Below are positions 54,267 to 63,050 of a stretch of DNA of 64,000 bases, piece by piece. The notes below the pieces were generated by a model. The model saw only the letters and a program-made list of their open reading frames with translations. It did not search any database and had not been told where the DNA came from. Source of the stretch: UBA11400 sp964473555 (GTDB taxonomy: Bacteria; Bacteroidota; Rhodothermia; Balneolales; HLUCCA01); contig CAYYPL010000005.1 in assembly GCA_964473555.1 (NCBI GenBank), positions 124,001-188,000 of the forward strand, in the 5' to 3' direction. Each line of letters starts with the position of its first letter. Position 1 is the first letter of the stretch. A program made the translations under genes and the position numbers.

Positions 54267-56372
54267 ATGAAATCCCCTCACAAAACCAATCACGATCACG
54301 ACCACAAAGATCAGCTCGATGTATCTCAATCAGGATGTGGATGTTGCACCGACGAGATGATAACTTTTGATCGAAAACCGCATGAACACACAGATACATG
54401 CTGTACTGTAGATTCAAAAGTTTCAGATCCTACATCCTGCTCTTGTAATTCGGATATCCAAGTAGAAAGGCAGTTAACAGGTACTGCTCGCCGCTCGCCG
54501 CTCGCCCGAATATTTGATGATATCAACTTGTATATTCACCCGATACTTACGCTTCTACTCCTTCTTATCGGCTTCTGGTTGAAGGAATTTTCTCAGGTAA
54601 CCTGGTTTGAGGGATGGATTGAGTTGATTTATTATGCTATTGCTTTTTATCCGGTCGGGTATCCCGTGATGGTGCAGGCGTGGAAGCGGATTCGGGATAG
54701 AGACGTTTTTACTGAGTTTTTGCTTATGAGTATGGCTTCGGTAGGGGCTTTTTACATCGGAGAGTATGCAGAAGGTGTTGCCGTGATGCTGTTTTATACG
54801 GTTGGGGAGTTGTTTCAGGGAGCGGCGGTTCGTAGAGCCCGTGCGAACATACGATCGCTGTTGGATCTGCGTCCGGCTCAGGCAAGGGTGTTCAGAGATG
54901 GTGAGTATGTTCTGGTAAGTCCGAACCACGTACATATTGGTGAAACGATACGTGTTTTGGTGGGAGAACGAGTACCGTTGGATGGGGATGTCGTAAGTGA
55001 GAAAACGGTAGTAGACGCCTCGGCCTTGTCGGGAGAGAGTCGTCCGGCAGGAAAGTCGAGAGGTGAAGAAGTGTTGTCGGGTATGGTGATACAAGATCAC
55101 GTAGCTGAAATCAAAGTCACTCGAGACGAGTCCCACAGTGCCTTATCCCGCATTCTGGAGCTGGTGCAGGAAGCGCAGACCAGGAAAGCGCAAACCGAGC
55201 TGTTCATTCGTCGTTTTGCCCGAATTTACACTCCGATGGTCAGCGTTTTAGCAGTCATGGTTATCGGTTTGCCCTGGTTTTGGGATCCGGCGTATAACTT
55301 TGAAGAGTGGCTGTACCGTGGACTGGTGTTTTTAGTGATTTCGTGTCCGTGTGCGTTGGTGATTTCCATTCCACTCGGGTATTTTGGCGGAATTGGAGCG
55401 GCATCGAGACACGGGGTGTTGGTCAAAGGCGGGAACTATCTGGACGCACTGCTTGAAGTCGACACCGTGGTATTCGACAAAACCGGAACACTTACGTACG
55501 GGGTCTTTGAAGTCGATCGGGTGTGGCAGTCGGAAAGTGCTGGAAAAGACTGGTTACAACGGGTTTTGGAGGTACAGCGCCACTCGACGCATCCCATAGC
55601 CAGGGCGATGGTTCGTCATCTGGAGGGACTGGGAATCGAGGGAGCGGGTGAGGGCGTAGAGGTTGCCGAGGTAGGTGGGAGTGGGGTCGAAGCCAGGTTT
55701 GGTGACGGAACGGTGATGCGGCTCGGGAGGGTGGAATGGGTGTCGGACGGAGCGGGGTATGGCGAAGGGGTTGACGATGGGGCGTGGAGCGTTGCCGGGG
55801 TGGGGATAAACGGCAGATTGGTGGGGGTGTTTTATCTGGGTGATCGGATGCGTGAAGGCGTTTCGAGGGATCTGGAGGCGTTACGCAGACGCGGGATTTC
55901 GAAGCTGGTGGTGTTGTCGGGGGACCGGAAGTCGGTGGTGGAGAGGGTGTCGCGGGAGGCAGGGGTTGATGAGTGGGCTGGAGCGTTGTTGCCGGGGGGG
56001 AAGGCCGATTATCTGGCGGATTTACGTCGCCAAAGCAAAGGGAAGGTGGCATTTGTGGGGGATGGAATCAACGATGCGCCTTCGATTGCGATGGCCGACG
56101 TAGGGATTGCCATGGGTGGACTGGGCAGCGACGCGGCGATCGAAACGGCGGATGTGGTGTTGCAAACGGACCGGTTGGGGGCGTTGAGTGATGCTTTGGG
56201 AGTTGCGCGTCAGACCCGGAACGTGGTGTGGCAAAACATCGGATTGGCGCTCGGCGTCAAGGCGTTGGTCATGGTGTTGGGCGCGTTCGGCATCGCTACG
56301 CTCTGGGAGGCGGTGTTTGCGGACGTGGGCGTGGCGTTAATGGCGATTTTGAACGCGGTAAGGATTCGGTGA
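54267..56372 (+). CDS. Heavy-metal P1B-type ATPase (Zn/Cd/Pb type)
   Basis: 701-aa exporter. The N-terminus is an irregular Cys/His-rich region (CGCC, HTDTCC, CSC) in place of a canonical HMA domain. Then membrane segments, the TGES-like LSGES, SCPCAL (CPC at 360-362), DKTGT (Asp404), THP and GDGINDAP motifs. CPC with HP favours Zn2+/Cd2+/Pb2+ export. A heptamer tract, GCTCGCC three times (54486-54506), sits in the N-terminal linker and encodes ARRSPLA. From about 55560 to the stop the gene becomes far more GC- and G-rich. Confidence 0.93.
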   Translation: MKSPHKTNHDHDHKDQLDVSQSGCGCCTDEMITFDRKPHEHTDTCCTVDSKVSDPTSCSCNSDIQVERQLTGTARRSPLARIFDDINLYIHPILTLLLLLIGFWLKEFSQVTWFEGWIELIYYAIAFYPVGYPVMVQAWKRIRDRDVFTEFLLMSMASVGAFYIGEYAEGVAVMLFYTVGELFQGAAVRRARANIRSLLDLRPAQARVFRDGEYVLVSPNHVHIGETIRVLVGERVPLDGDVVSEKTVVDASALSGESRPAGKSRGEEVLSGMVIQDHVAEIKVTRDESHSALSRILELVQEAQTRKAQTELFIRRFARIYTPMVSVLAVMVIGLPWFWDPAYNFEEWLYRGLVFLVISCPCALVISIPLGYFGGIGAASRHGVLVKGGNYLDALLEVDTVVFDKTGTLTYGVFEVDRVWQSESAGKDWLQRVLEVQRHSTHPIARAMVRHLEGLGIEGAGEGVEVAEVGGSGVEARFGDGTVMRLGRVEWVSDGAGYGEGVDDGAWSVAGVGINGRLVGVFYLGDRMREGVSRDLEALRRRGISKLVVLSGDRKSVVERVSREAGVDEWAGALLPGGKADYLADLRRQSKGKVAFVGDGINDAPSIAMADVGIAMGGLGSDAAIETADVVLQTDRLGALSDALGVARQTRNVVWQNIGLALGVKALVMVLGAFGIATLWEAVFADVGVALMAILNAVRIR
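54486..54506. repeat. Heptamer tandem repeat inside the ATPase coding sequence (locus F)
   Basis: Three perfect copies of GCTCGCC (reverse complement GGCGAGC), translated in frame. Same 7-base unit family as loci A and B. Confidence 0.85.
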
Positions 56373-56376
56373 ACGA

Positions 56377-57162
56377 CTATCCCACTACCCTGGATTTCAG
56401 GAAACGAATCGATACTTCGTTGAAGATGTGGGCTTTTTCGATGTTGACGACGTGTCCGCACTGCTCAACGACGTTGAGACTGTGGTTTTTGAATTGGGAG
56501 ACGAGTTTGCGAACGGGTTGAAGGAAGAGGTGGTCCTGGTCGCCCATGACGTATAAAACCGGTTTGCCGGGGTCGACTTCCGTGAAAATGCGCATTTTCT
56601 CGCCGAAATGACGGGTCAGATTGAACCAGCGGATGAACTCTTTTTGGGCGAGTTTTTGAGCTTCACGGACAAATACGTTGCGGGATTCCTGGTGTCCGTC
56701 GAGTGGCATAATGACGAACGCGAAGAACTTGTACAGCCACATGTAGGGAATGATGGACCGGAATGTGCGTCCCATCCGGACCAAAAAGCGGGATTTGAGC
56801 GACAATTTGGTCACTGCACCTACCAGAATCATACTTTTGACGTGTTTGGGGCTCAGATCAGCCAACTGACGGATGATGATTGTTCCAAGCGAGACACCAA
56901 CAAAATGTGCAGCTTCGATTTTCCGGAAAACCAGCACTTCAATGATATCCTGAGCGATAGACTCAAATGAGTAATCGGGACGTCCCATTTCGGGTCCCTG
57001 AGCCGATTTTCCGTGTCCACGCAGGTCTACCAGTAACAGATTGAAATGCTTTCGGTATGTTTTTATCTGCTTGAACCACACTGCAGAGCTGCCTCCGGCG
57101 CCATGAACGAACACGACCCAGTCGGCCTGATCAGAAAGATGATATGTGGTATGGTGTAGCAT
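56377..57162 (-). CDS. Alpha/beta hydrolase
   Basis: 261-aa cytosolic hydrolase with HGAGGSSAVW oxyanion segment, nucleophile elbow GVSLGT, the acid in VMGDQDHLF and the His in EQCGHVVNIEKA. Substrate unknown. Convergent to the ATPase gene, 4 bases apart, so the ends of both transcripts must overlap. Confidence 0.9.
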   Translation of the reverse strand: MLHHTTYHLSDQADWVVFVHGAGGSSAVWFKQIKTYRKHFNLLLVDLRGHGKSAQGPEMGRPDYSFESIAQDIIEVLVFRKIEAAHFVGVSLGTIIIRQLADLSPKHVKSMILVGAVTKLSLKSRFLVRMGRTFRSIIPYMWLYKFFAFVIMPLDGHQESRNVFVREAQKLAQKEFIRWFNLTRHFGEKMRIFTEVDPGKPVLYVMGDQDHLFLQPVRKLVSQFKNHSLNVVEQCGHVVNIEKAHIFNEVSIRFLKSRVVG

Positions 57163-57295
57163 AAAATATCGAACAATATACCGGATTTTGAAGTTTCCGA
57201 CTAACTCGGGATATGGTAATAATTTGTTAGATAGTAACTTGGAAACTGAAAAGATATTGTAAGAGTTGATTGAATGTTGGATATTCTTTTAAGTG

Positions 57296-57367
57296 GGCAA
57301 GCGGTTCACTCCGCGAAGCACTCTCCTCGAGCGAAGCGAGAGTTCTCTGTGGCGTAGCCAGACTCTC
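57296..57367. repeat. Hairpin-word repeat (locus H)
   Basis: GGCAAGC then a chain of small self-complementary words (GCGG/CCGC, CTCTC...GAGAG, TGTGGC/GCC). Partly in 7-base phase. The first part matches the reverse complement of the 43638-43681 unit at about 16 of 18 bases. Lies in the leader of the M28 gene. Confidence 0.6.
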
Positions 57368-57401
57368 CATTTTTTAGATAAAATAATTCAAGGCCTTTCT
57401 T

Positions 57402-58754
57402 ATGAAAAGAATATTACCGGGTATATGTCTATTTTTGCTGAGTTTTGGAAGTGTAGTAGCTCAGGAATCGGTGGATAAGCACGAGGTGTTGAAATCCATG
57501 ATCGAGGAACTGGATGCTTCCAGAATGGAGGCGAATCTGCTGAAATTGGTGTCGTTTCATACGAGGCATACCGGATCTGATACAGTGAGCGATACCCGAG
57601 GAATTGGCGCTGCACGACGGTGGATCTACTCTGAAATGCAGAAATATGCAGCCGAAAGTGGAGGTAGGTTGCAGGTTGCTTATCATAGATTCATTCAGGA
57701 ACCTGCCCGGCGGATTCCTGTTCCTACTGAAATCGTGAATGTTGTGGCTACGTTGCCGGGCACGCAGGCAGCGTCGACGGATCGGATTTATGTGGTAAGC
57801 GGACATTATGACTCCATTTGTGGGGATCAGTCTGATATTGAATGTTATGCTCCGGGGGCTACTGACGATGCTTCTGGTACGGTTGCTGTTATGGAGTTGG
57901 CGCGTGTAATGTCGAAATACGAGTTTGATGCTACGATTATTTTTATGACAGTGGCAGGTGAGGAGCAGGGGCTCTACGGAGCTGCTCGTTGGGCACAGGA
58001 CGCTGTTGAGCAGGAATTGAATATTGCGGGAATGATCACGAATGATATTATTGGGTCTTCAACGGCTGATGATGGGAAGGTAGTTGATGATGAAGTCCGG
58101 TTATTTGCCGCGGGAATTCCGGCACTTCGTGAGAATTCGTCCGAGGTGCAGGCGTACTTGCGTACTGGAGGGGAGAACGATATGCCGATTCGTCAGTTGG
58201 CACGCCACATCAAAGAAGCAGGTGAGCGGTATGTTGAGGGTATGAAAGTGAACTTGATTTATCGTCAGGACCGCTATTTGCGAGGCGGGGACCATATGGC
58301 GTTTGTCCAGCGCGGATTCGCGGCGGTGCGGTTTAGTGAACCAAATGAGGATTATCGTCATCAGCATGCCTATGTCCGTGAAGAAGATGGAGTGCAGTAT
58401 GGGGATCTTCCTGAGTTTGTGGATTACACCTACATCCGTCGGGTTGCTCAGGTCAACGCAGCGGCGTTGGCAAGTTTGGCATGGGCTCCGGCGCAGCCAG
58501 CGAATGTGCGGATGGTTTTGCGTGGACTGACCAACGATACGGTGTTGTCCTGGGATGCGAATACGGAGCCGGATCTGGCTGGTTACCGGGTTGTTTGGCG
58601 TGAGACGACCTCGCCGGTGTGGCAATGGAGTCGTGATGTGGGAAATGTGACGGAGGCTGGAATGGAGGGATTGTCTAAGGATAATTTTTTGTTTGGAGTT
58701 CAGGCTGTTGATAACGATGGATTTGCGTCGCCGGCGGTGTATCCTTTGCCTTGA
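57402..58754 (+). CDS. Exported M28 family metallopeptidase with C-terminal Fn3-like domain
   Basis: 450 aa: signal peptide (cleavage near VVAQ, 21), M28 catalytic domain with zinc ligands His135 (SGHYDS), Asp of TDDASG (about 154), Glu pair AGEEQ (187-188), Asp215 (TNDIIG) and a His in the YRHQHAYVRE segment. A fibronectin-III-like domain follows (about 365-450, TVLSWDANTEPDLAGYRVVWRE). Aminopeptidase activity in periplasm or outside is expected. Monocistronic; long leader with hairpin words. Confidence 0.92.
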   Translation: MKRILPGICLFLLSFGSVVAQESVDKHEVLKSMIEELDASRMEANLLKLVSFHTRHTGSDTVSDTRGIGAARRWIYSEMQKYAAESGGRLQVAYHRFIQEPARRIPVPTEIVNVVATLPGTQAASTDRIYVVSGHYDSICGDQSDIECYAPGATDDASGTVAVMELARVMSKYEFDATIIFMTVAGEEQGLYGAARWAQDAVEQELNIAGMITNDIIGSSTADDGKVVDDEVRLFAAGIPALRENSSEVQAYLRTGGENDMPIRQLARHIKEAGERYVEGMKVNLIYRQDRYLRGGDHMAFVQRGFAAVRFSEPNEDYRHQHAYVREEDGVQYGDLPEFVDYTYIRRVAQVNAAALASLAWAPAQPANVRMVLRGLTNDTVLSWDANTEPDLAGYRVVWRETTSPVWQWSRDVGNVTEAGMEGLSKDNFLFGVQAVDNDGFASPAVYPLP

Positions 58755-58792
58755 CCCGGTGTTTTTTGAATGTAATTGTATGATTTGTACCT

Positions 58793-58821
58793 TGACAGTG
58801 AGGTTGGATCGTTGTTATATT
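58793..58821 (+). promoter_or_regulatory. tRNA-Gly promoter
   Basis: TTGACA, 17-base spacer, TATATT, ending 10 bases before the mature tRNA 5' end. Near-perfect sigma70 consensus. Confidence 0.85.
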
Positions 58822-58831
58822 TGAGACCCAC

Positions 58832-58904
58832 GCGAGAATAGCTCAGCTGGTAGAGCACAACCTTGCCAAGGTTGGGGTCGCGGGTTCGAATCCCGTTTCT
58901 CGCT
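58832..58904 (+). tRNA. tRNA-Gly (anticodon GCC)
   Basis: 73 bases, full cloverleaf: acceptor GCGAGAA/TTCTCGC, D-stem GCTC/GAGC, anticodon stem CAACC/GGTTG around TTGCCAA, T-stem GCGGG/CCCGT. Discriminator T, and CCA not encoded. Its 3' end is duplicated downstream. Confidence 0.97.
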
Positions 58905-58905
58905 C

Positions 58906-58947
58906 TTAAGCCTGTTAGTGAAAGCTAACGGGCTTTGTTGTTTTTAG
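58906..58947 (+). terminator. tRNA-Gly terminator
   Basis: AAGCCTGTTAG ... CTAACGGGCTT hairpin with TTGTTGTTTTT tail. Confidence 0.85.
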
Positions 58948-59117
58948 GGGTTCTGGGTTTGGGATTCGAACCCGCGGGTTCTCTTCCCGTAGCGCTCGGC
59001 CGTTGGCCTCACGACCTGCGTCGGTAGACGGCGTGGCGTTGCCACTTGTGTACCTCCTTCGGTTCTCGCTCTTAAGCCTGTTAGTGAAAGCTAACGGGCT
59101 TTGTTGTTTTTAGGGGT

Positions 59118-59217
59118 NNNNNNNNNNNNNNNNNNNNNNNNNNNNNNNNNNNNNNNNNNNNNNNNNNNNNNNNNNNNNNNNNNNNNNNNNNNNNNNNNNN
59201 NNNNNNNNNNNNNNNNN
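59118..59217. other. Assembly gap (100 N)
   Basis: Exactly 100 N, a placeholder length, within a tandem repeat, so the true length and the join are uncertain. Confidence 0.98.
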
Positions 59218-59272
59218 CCACTTGTGTACCTCCTTCGGTTCTCGCTCTTAAGCCTGTTAGTGAAAGCTAACG

Positions 59273-59460
59273 ACTCTTATTTGAGGGGATAAAATCAGAC
59301 TGGTTGTTTTCCGATTTTCCGTTTGTATGAAAAGGTATTTAGTTTCTAAAGAACTCAGTGTCCAGAAATCCAAGCATATATCTTTTGTTGCGCATACATT
59401 ATCATCACCCCCTAACACACATATGCCTTGATCACCAAAAAATTGGAACTTAAACATAGA
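59273..59460. other. Spacer after the gap, no credible gene
   Basis: AT-rich sequence between the last tRNA-end copy and the AraC-type gene. A minus-strand frame of 66 codons (59257-59457) is not supported by any motif and is left uncalled. Confidence 0.4.
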
Positions 59461-60072
59461 TTACACTTTTGCTAGTTTTTCTCTTTCCTTTTTTATTTGG
59501 CGGAAATAGGTCAGGTTGAGTCCGGTGATCTTTTTGAACTGTACAGACAAATTAGTTTTACTTTTGTAGTCCAATAATTCCGCAATAGCCGATAATGAAA
59601 GGTCCTCAAAAAGAAGAAGTTCTTTGACTCGTTCTATTTTTTGAAGATCTATAAACTTTTGTATTGAAACACCCATGACTTCGGTGAACACTTTTCCAAT
59701 ATGATCACTATTCGAGGTAAACTTTTTGATCACTGAATCTGCAAAATTAGTTTTTGGCAACAACTCGGAATAGTGAACGATTTCAATAATTGTTTTAATC
59801 AGTTTGTCAATTTGTGCGCTTTCAGACTCTTCAAGCAGGAACAAACTATTTTTTAAAAGACCTTTTTGTAGCAGCGTAAATACATTCTCGGTGATGTTAC
59901 CTTGTATTTCGATTCCACCGTACACTGATATCCCAAATTGAATGCCTAACTTGTTTAACTCTGATCTCAAAATTAATTTGTCTCTGAGGCAAACCAGGTA
60001 TTTGACGTAGAATATCTTCTTTGAAACTTCTATTTGCTGAATTGAGGTGGAGCCAATCGTATTCGCGTTCAT
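59461..60072 (-). CDS. AraC-family transcriptional regulator
   Basis: 203-aa protein. The C-terminal third (about 105-200) has the AraC double helix-turn-helix, with LLFEDLSLSAIAELLDYKSKTNLSVQFKKITGL and YFRQIKKE. The N-terminal part is not a recognised sensor domain. AT-rich, in keeping with the rest of the block after the tRNA. Possibly controls the cupin gene just upstream (inference). Confidence 0.85.
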   Translation of the reverse strand: MNANTIGSTSIQQIEVSKKIFYVKYLVCLRDKLILRSELNKLGIQFGISVYGGIEIQGNITENVFTLLQKGLLKNSLFLLEESESAQIDKLIKTIIEIVHYSELLPKTNFADSVIKKFTSNSDHIGKVFTEVMGVSIQKFIDLQKIERVKELLLFEDLSLSAIAELLDYKSKTNLSVQFKKITGLNLTYFRQIKKEREKLAKV

Positions 60073-60242
60073 TTTGGTGTATTTTTCGATCTACTTATCA
60101 ATCATAATGAGGCTTTTAAAGGCGCAACTTGATTTTTTTGAAAATACCAATTTGCAGCGTCAGAACTGAAGTAACATTTCAAACTAGGCAAGTTTGGTTC
60201 CAACTGTGAAACATTAACCCGTGGTTCATATTTCGGGAAGCA

Positions 60243-60593
60243 TTACCAACTAACCTCTTCGTATCCACTTTTGATCACTGTAGAAAGCATTTTGAATCGG
60301 TTGTTCGCTTTAATTGAAGTACTTGAATGTGCCGGAATGATGATCGCCTGTCCCGTATCGAGCACGTGAGATATGTTATCAATAATGATTTCAGCCTTTC
60401 CGTCAATAATTTGAATGAACGCATCGAATGGTGAGGTTTTCTCTTCCAATTTTTTACCCCCATCGAACGAAACAGCGCTGATGTTCCCGGTTGTTTTTTT
60501 GATGATAGTTTTGACAACAACCGAATCAGGTACATACTCGATAATTTCCACAACGATTAAAGCTTTGGATTTTTCAATTTCTTCATCAGACAT
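60243..60593 (-). CDS. Cupin-domain protein, copy 1
   Basis: 116-aa single cupin: the beta-strands with SPFDAFIQIIDGKAEIII, the TGQAIIIPAHSSTSI second motif (one His). Metal-binding His set is reduced, so catalytic activity is doubtful. A close paralogue lies in opposite orientation at 63672. Together they bracket a block of small stress-type genes. Confidence 0.85.
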   Translation of the reverse strand: MSDEEIEKSKALIVVEIIEYVPDSVVVKTIIKKTTGNISAVSFDGGKKLEEKTSPFDAFIQIIDGKAEIIIDNISHVLDTGQAIIIPAHSSTSIKANNRFKMLSTVIKSGYEEVSW

Positions 60594-60793
60594 ATTTTTT
60601 TTCTTAAATGTGCATTTAGTATTTGATTATATTGAGCAAATGTCCATTTGATAACTAGACCTTTGGCTTGTAAACGAGAACCAGGTATTCCGGTCAATAA
60701 TGGTAATGATTAGTGTCTAAACTATTATATCCTTCGGGATTATTGTTGTAGAATTCACAGATAATTTAATGTGCATCCTTCATGGGTAGCGTG

Positions 60794-61891
60794 CTATTCT
60801 ATAGTAGCGTTAACTCTACATCCCCACCCCGAATGTGTTGTTTTTGAAGAATTTCGCCCAAATTTGGCGGATTTATACCAGGTCAGAACACCATATTTGT
60901 AGGTCGATATATCAAGTTCCTCCGATTCGAAGCAATCAATGTTGTCTGAGTTCGGTGCATCGATTGATGTACGACTCATCTCGCTAGCGTGCAGTAACAG
61001 GCTTGTAATGTGATACTTAACTTTTGACAGGTTGTATAAGGCCAGCGTTACAGGAGTTTTTACAGTAGATGTTAACATATCGAATGTATCCTCGGCTATA
61101 GCTTGTCCAAGATTGAGGCCAGCTATACCGGGTTCGACCTCTAGTAGATGCATTTTGCTGGATTGTATGTGAGACAGATGGAGGTCTTGAGGTGATGCGA
61201 GTACCACGTGTGAAATCATCATGAGATGACTCATCATCTCCGCAGTTCCGTTATTACAGGTAGACAAAGCAATCAGGTCGAATTTATTGTGAGCTTCCCG
61301 AGGTAAAAAGCGATTTAATCCACTAGATAAAGTGTTAATTGTAACTTCAATTTGTTTCAGACTTTGGTGATATCCCTTACCACCGTTGGTTGGAACTTCA
61401 TGACCGTAATACAGAAAATAGTTCTTGTGGTCGGAATGATAATACGTTGATCTGAATTCGGTCGAAAGGAGTGCTTCGGTAAAGAGGAAGTCTTCTTTTG
61501 AATTCGTGTGGCGATAGTTCATGTCAATAAAGAGTTCTCCGTTCTGATAACCGAGAAACCTACTCCCATTTTGGGGAAATAAACCTAGGCGCTTTTTCTC
61601 CGATCGCTGTATAAAAATCAGCACTTCTCCATTTTTTGCACCCTTTGCGACACTTATTGCTGTTTCCAAGACGGCCGAATTATTTCTGACTGGATTTCCA
61701 TCAGAAGTGTGATAAAGATAGTCTGAATCCGCATGGATATAGTAAATAATGGTGTAATTAATCGGATGTTTACTAGCGGGTTTGTCCTCAATGAAGGTGG
61801 TTTTGGTGCTCTGACAGTTTACCAGAAATAGATTTACTACTATAAAAAGTAGCACTGAAATCATGTAGTTATATCTCGGAGACTTGATCAT
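60794..61891 (-). CDS. Clostripain-like (C11, caspase-fold) lipoprotein
   Basis: 365-aa lipoprotein (LFLVNC lipobox, Cys26). The core resembles clan CD peptidases: hydrophobic strand TIIYYIHADSDYLY, His in YGHEVPTNGGKG, Cys in LIALSTCNNGTAEM. The family cleaves after basic residues; here the acidic pocket cannot be checked. It faces the periplasm or the surface. No substrate or partner adjoins. Confidence 0.65.
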   Translation of the reverse strand: MIKSPRYNYMISVLLFIVVNLFLVNCQSTKTTFIEDKPASKHPINYTIIYYIHADSDYLYHTSDGNPVRNNSAVLETAISVAKGAKNGEVLIFIQRSEKKRLGLFPQNGSRFLGYQNGELFIDMNYRHTNSKEDFLFTEALLSTEFRSTYYHSDHKNYFLYYGHEVPTNGGKGYHQSLKQIEVTINTLSSGLNRFLPREAHNKFDLIALSTCNNGTAEMMSHLMMISHVVLASPQDLHLSHIQSSKMHLLEVEPGIAGLNLGQAIAEDTFDMLTSTVKTPVTLALYNLSKVKYHITSLLLHASEMSRTSIDAPNSDNIDCFESEELDISTYKYGVLTWYKSAKFGRNSSKTTHSGWGCRVNATIE

Positions 61892-62008
61892 GGAGCTTAA
61901 TTGGATAGAAAGGAGGGAAAATGAAAAAAAGCTCTTATCGCCAGCAGTAAGAATATTCTTAACATAGGCAGTAAGAGGCTTGGGGCTTGCTTTGTTTGAA
62001 GCTTAAGG

Positions 62009-62449
62009 TTATAACAGTAGTAGGATGATTAGAACAAGCAGCGCAGTTGTCACACCAATTGTGATGGTTCTGTTCGCTTGCTCGATATAATCTTGTGAGT
62101 AATCAGAAAATTCGTCAAGCTCTTCATCTCCGACCTTATCAAAGCCATCGAGTCCGTTAAGCTCGCTAATTTTTTCATTCAAACCGGACTTAAAAGAATC
62201 CAGACTCTTTGAGTTGCTAGCGTCAAGTTTTGCCTGCGATTCAATACGATCGATAGTGTTTATCATTTTACCGAATGAATCGTTAAGCAAGTCCCGTTTC
62301 TCGTTTGGTGAAGTAACTTTTTTGACCTCCAGAACGGTTTCATTAAAATGCTTTTTGAATGTGTCAGACACATTCGATTGTGCATGTGATACTGATTGGA
62401 AGGTGAATACCAATAATATCGCAGTTAGTGCAGTGAGTAGTGTTTTCAT
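62009..62449 (-). CDS. Exported helical protein with C-terminal membrane anchor
   Basis: 146 aa: signal peptide (cleavage near SHAQ, about 24), charged helical middle (about 28-120) and a hydrophobic C-terminal segment (about 128-146). No family recognised. Lies with YtxH and lmo0937-type genes on the same strand; an envelope-stress function is conceivable only by context. Confidence 0.6.
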   Translation of the reverse strand: MKTLLTALTAILLVFTFQSVSHAQSNVSDTFKKHFNETVLEVKKVTSPNEKRDLLNDSFGKMINTIDRIESQAKLDASNSKSLDSFKSGLNEKISELNGLDGFDKVGDEELDEFSDYSQDYIEQANRTITIGVTTALLVLIILLLL

Positions 62450-62497
62450 AGTTTTTCATGTTAAAAGATTGTGTTCAGATCTTCATTTCCCGTTGAA

Positions 62498-62755
62498 TTA
62501 TGAGGCTAATCCCTTGGTCTTGTTTGCAGCTTCTTTTCCTAGACGGATTGCTTCGTTTTCGGCGCTTTCAAAAGTATGTGAAATGGATTCAGCGATGTCG
62601 GAGACGCCATCAACGAGATAGTCTTTATATTCGCGTCCCTTTTTAATGAGTGCACGACGGTTTCTTTCTCCTTTACTTGGTATGAGGAATGTTGCAGCTA
62701 CGACGCCTGCGGCGCCTAAGGCTAGAGTTGTGATTAAAGCGGTTGATACTTTCAT
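62498..62755 (-). CDS. YtxH-domain protein
   Basis: 85-aa protein with N-terminal membrane segment (about 5-25, GAAGVVAATFLIPSKG) and an amphipathic helical tail, the YtxH/general-stress pattern. Stress-related function in the family is by induction data; not more can be read. Next to lmo0937-type gene. Confidence 0.8.
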   Translation of the reverse strand: MKVSTALITTLALGAAGVVAATFLIPSKGERNRRALIKKGREYKDYLVDGVSDIAESISHTFESAENEAIRLGKEAANKTKGLAS

Positions 62756-62894
62756 AGTATACTTTCTGGTTAGTGAATCTATTTTGTAATTCGAAAAAGT
62801 CTGAGTTACAGAACTACGTATTATGAATGTTCAAATGTAGTTCTGAGCTGAGATGTGAATCTTTATACCGGAATGCGGTGCTATTGTATTCTGT

Positions 62895-63050
62895 TTACAG
62901 TGCTCGCTTGCCTTGAATGATATTCAGTAGGACTGCAATTACTGCGATCACTAAAAGAATATGGATAATGCCACCGGTGCCGTAGCCGATGAATCCGACT
63001 ACCCATGCGATTACCAAGATCACAGCGATCAGATATAGTAGATTTCCCAT
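62895..63050 (-). CDS. lmo0937-family small membrane protein (51 aa)
   Basis: Too short for ordinary ORF cut-offs. Two hydrophobic helices: LLYLIAVILVIAWVVGF, a turn GYGTGG, then ILLVIAVIAVLLNII, and a basic end QGKRAL. This is the pattern of lmo0937/small stress-induced membrane proteins. Sits between YtxH and the Lys-rich protein. Confidence 0.85.
   Translation of the reverse strand: MGNLLYLIAVILVIAWVVGFIGYGTGGIIHILLVIAVIAVLLNIIQGKRAL

Larger units (their letters stand above)
58897..59272. repeat. Tandem repeats of tRNA-Gly 3' end plus terminator, broken by gap
   Basis: A segment starting at TTCTCGC recurs at 58897, 59063 and 59239. Copies 1 and 2 are identical for 55 bases; copy 3 is identical for 34 and then diverges. 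The unit is 166 bases between copies 1 and 2. Between them, 58961-58976 is a perfect inverted copy of the tRNA T-arm (58879-58894). The number of units in the gap is unknown. Confidence 0.8.

Noticed and set aside
57293..57478. 61-codon frame before the M28 gene
   Set aside because: Built on the hairpin-word repeat and overlapping the M28 signal peptide in another frame.
59257..59457. 66-codon minus-strand frame next to the gap
   Set aside because: Ends in the tRNA-end repeat, no motif, no ribosome site; possible chance frame.
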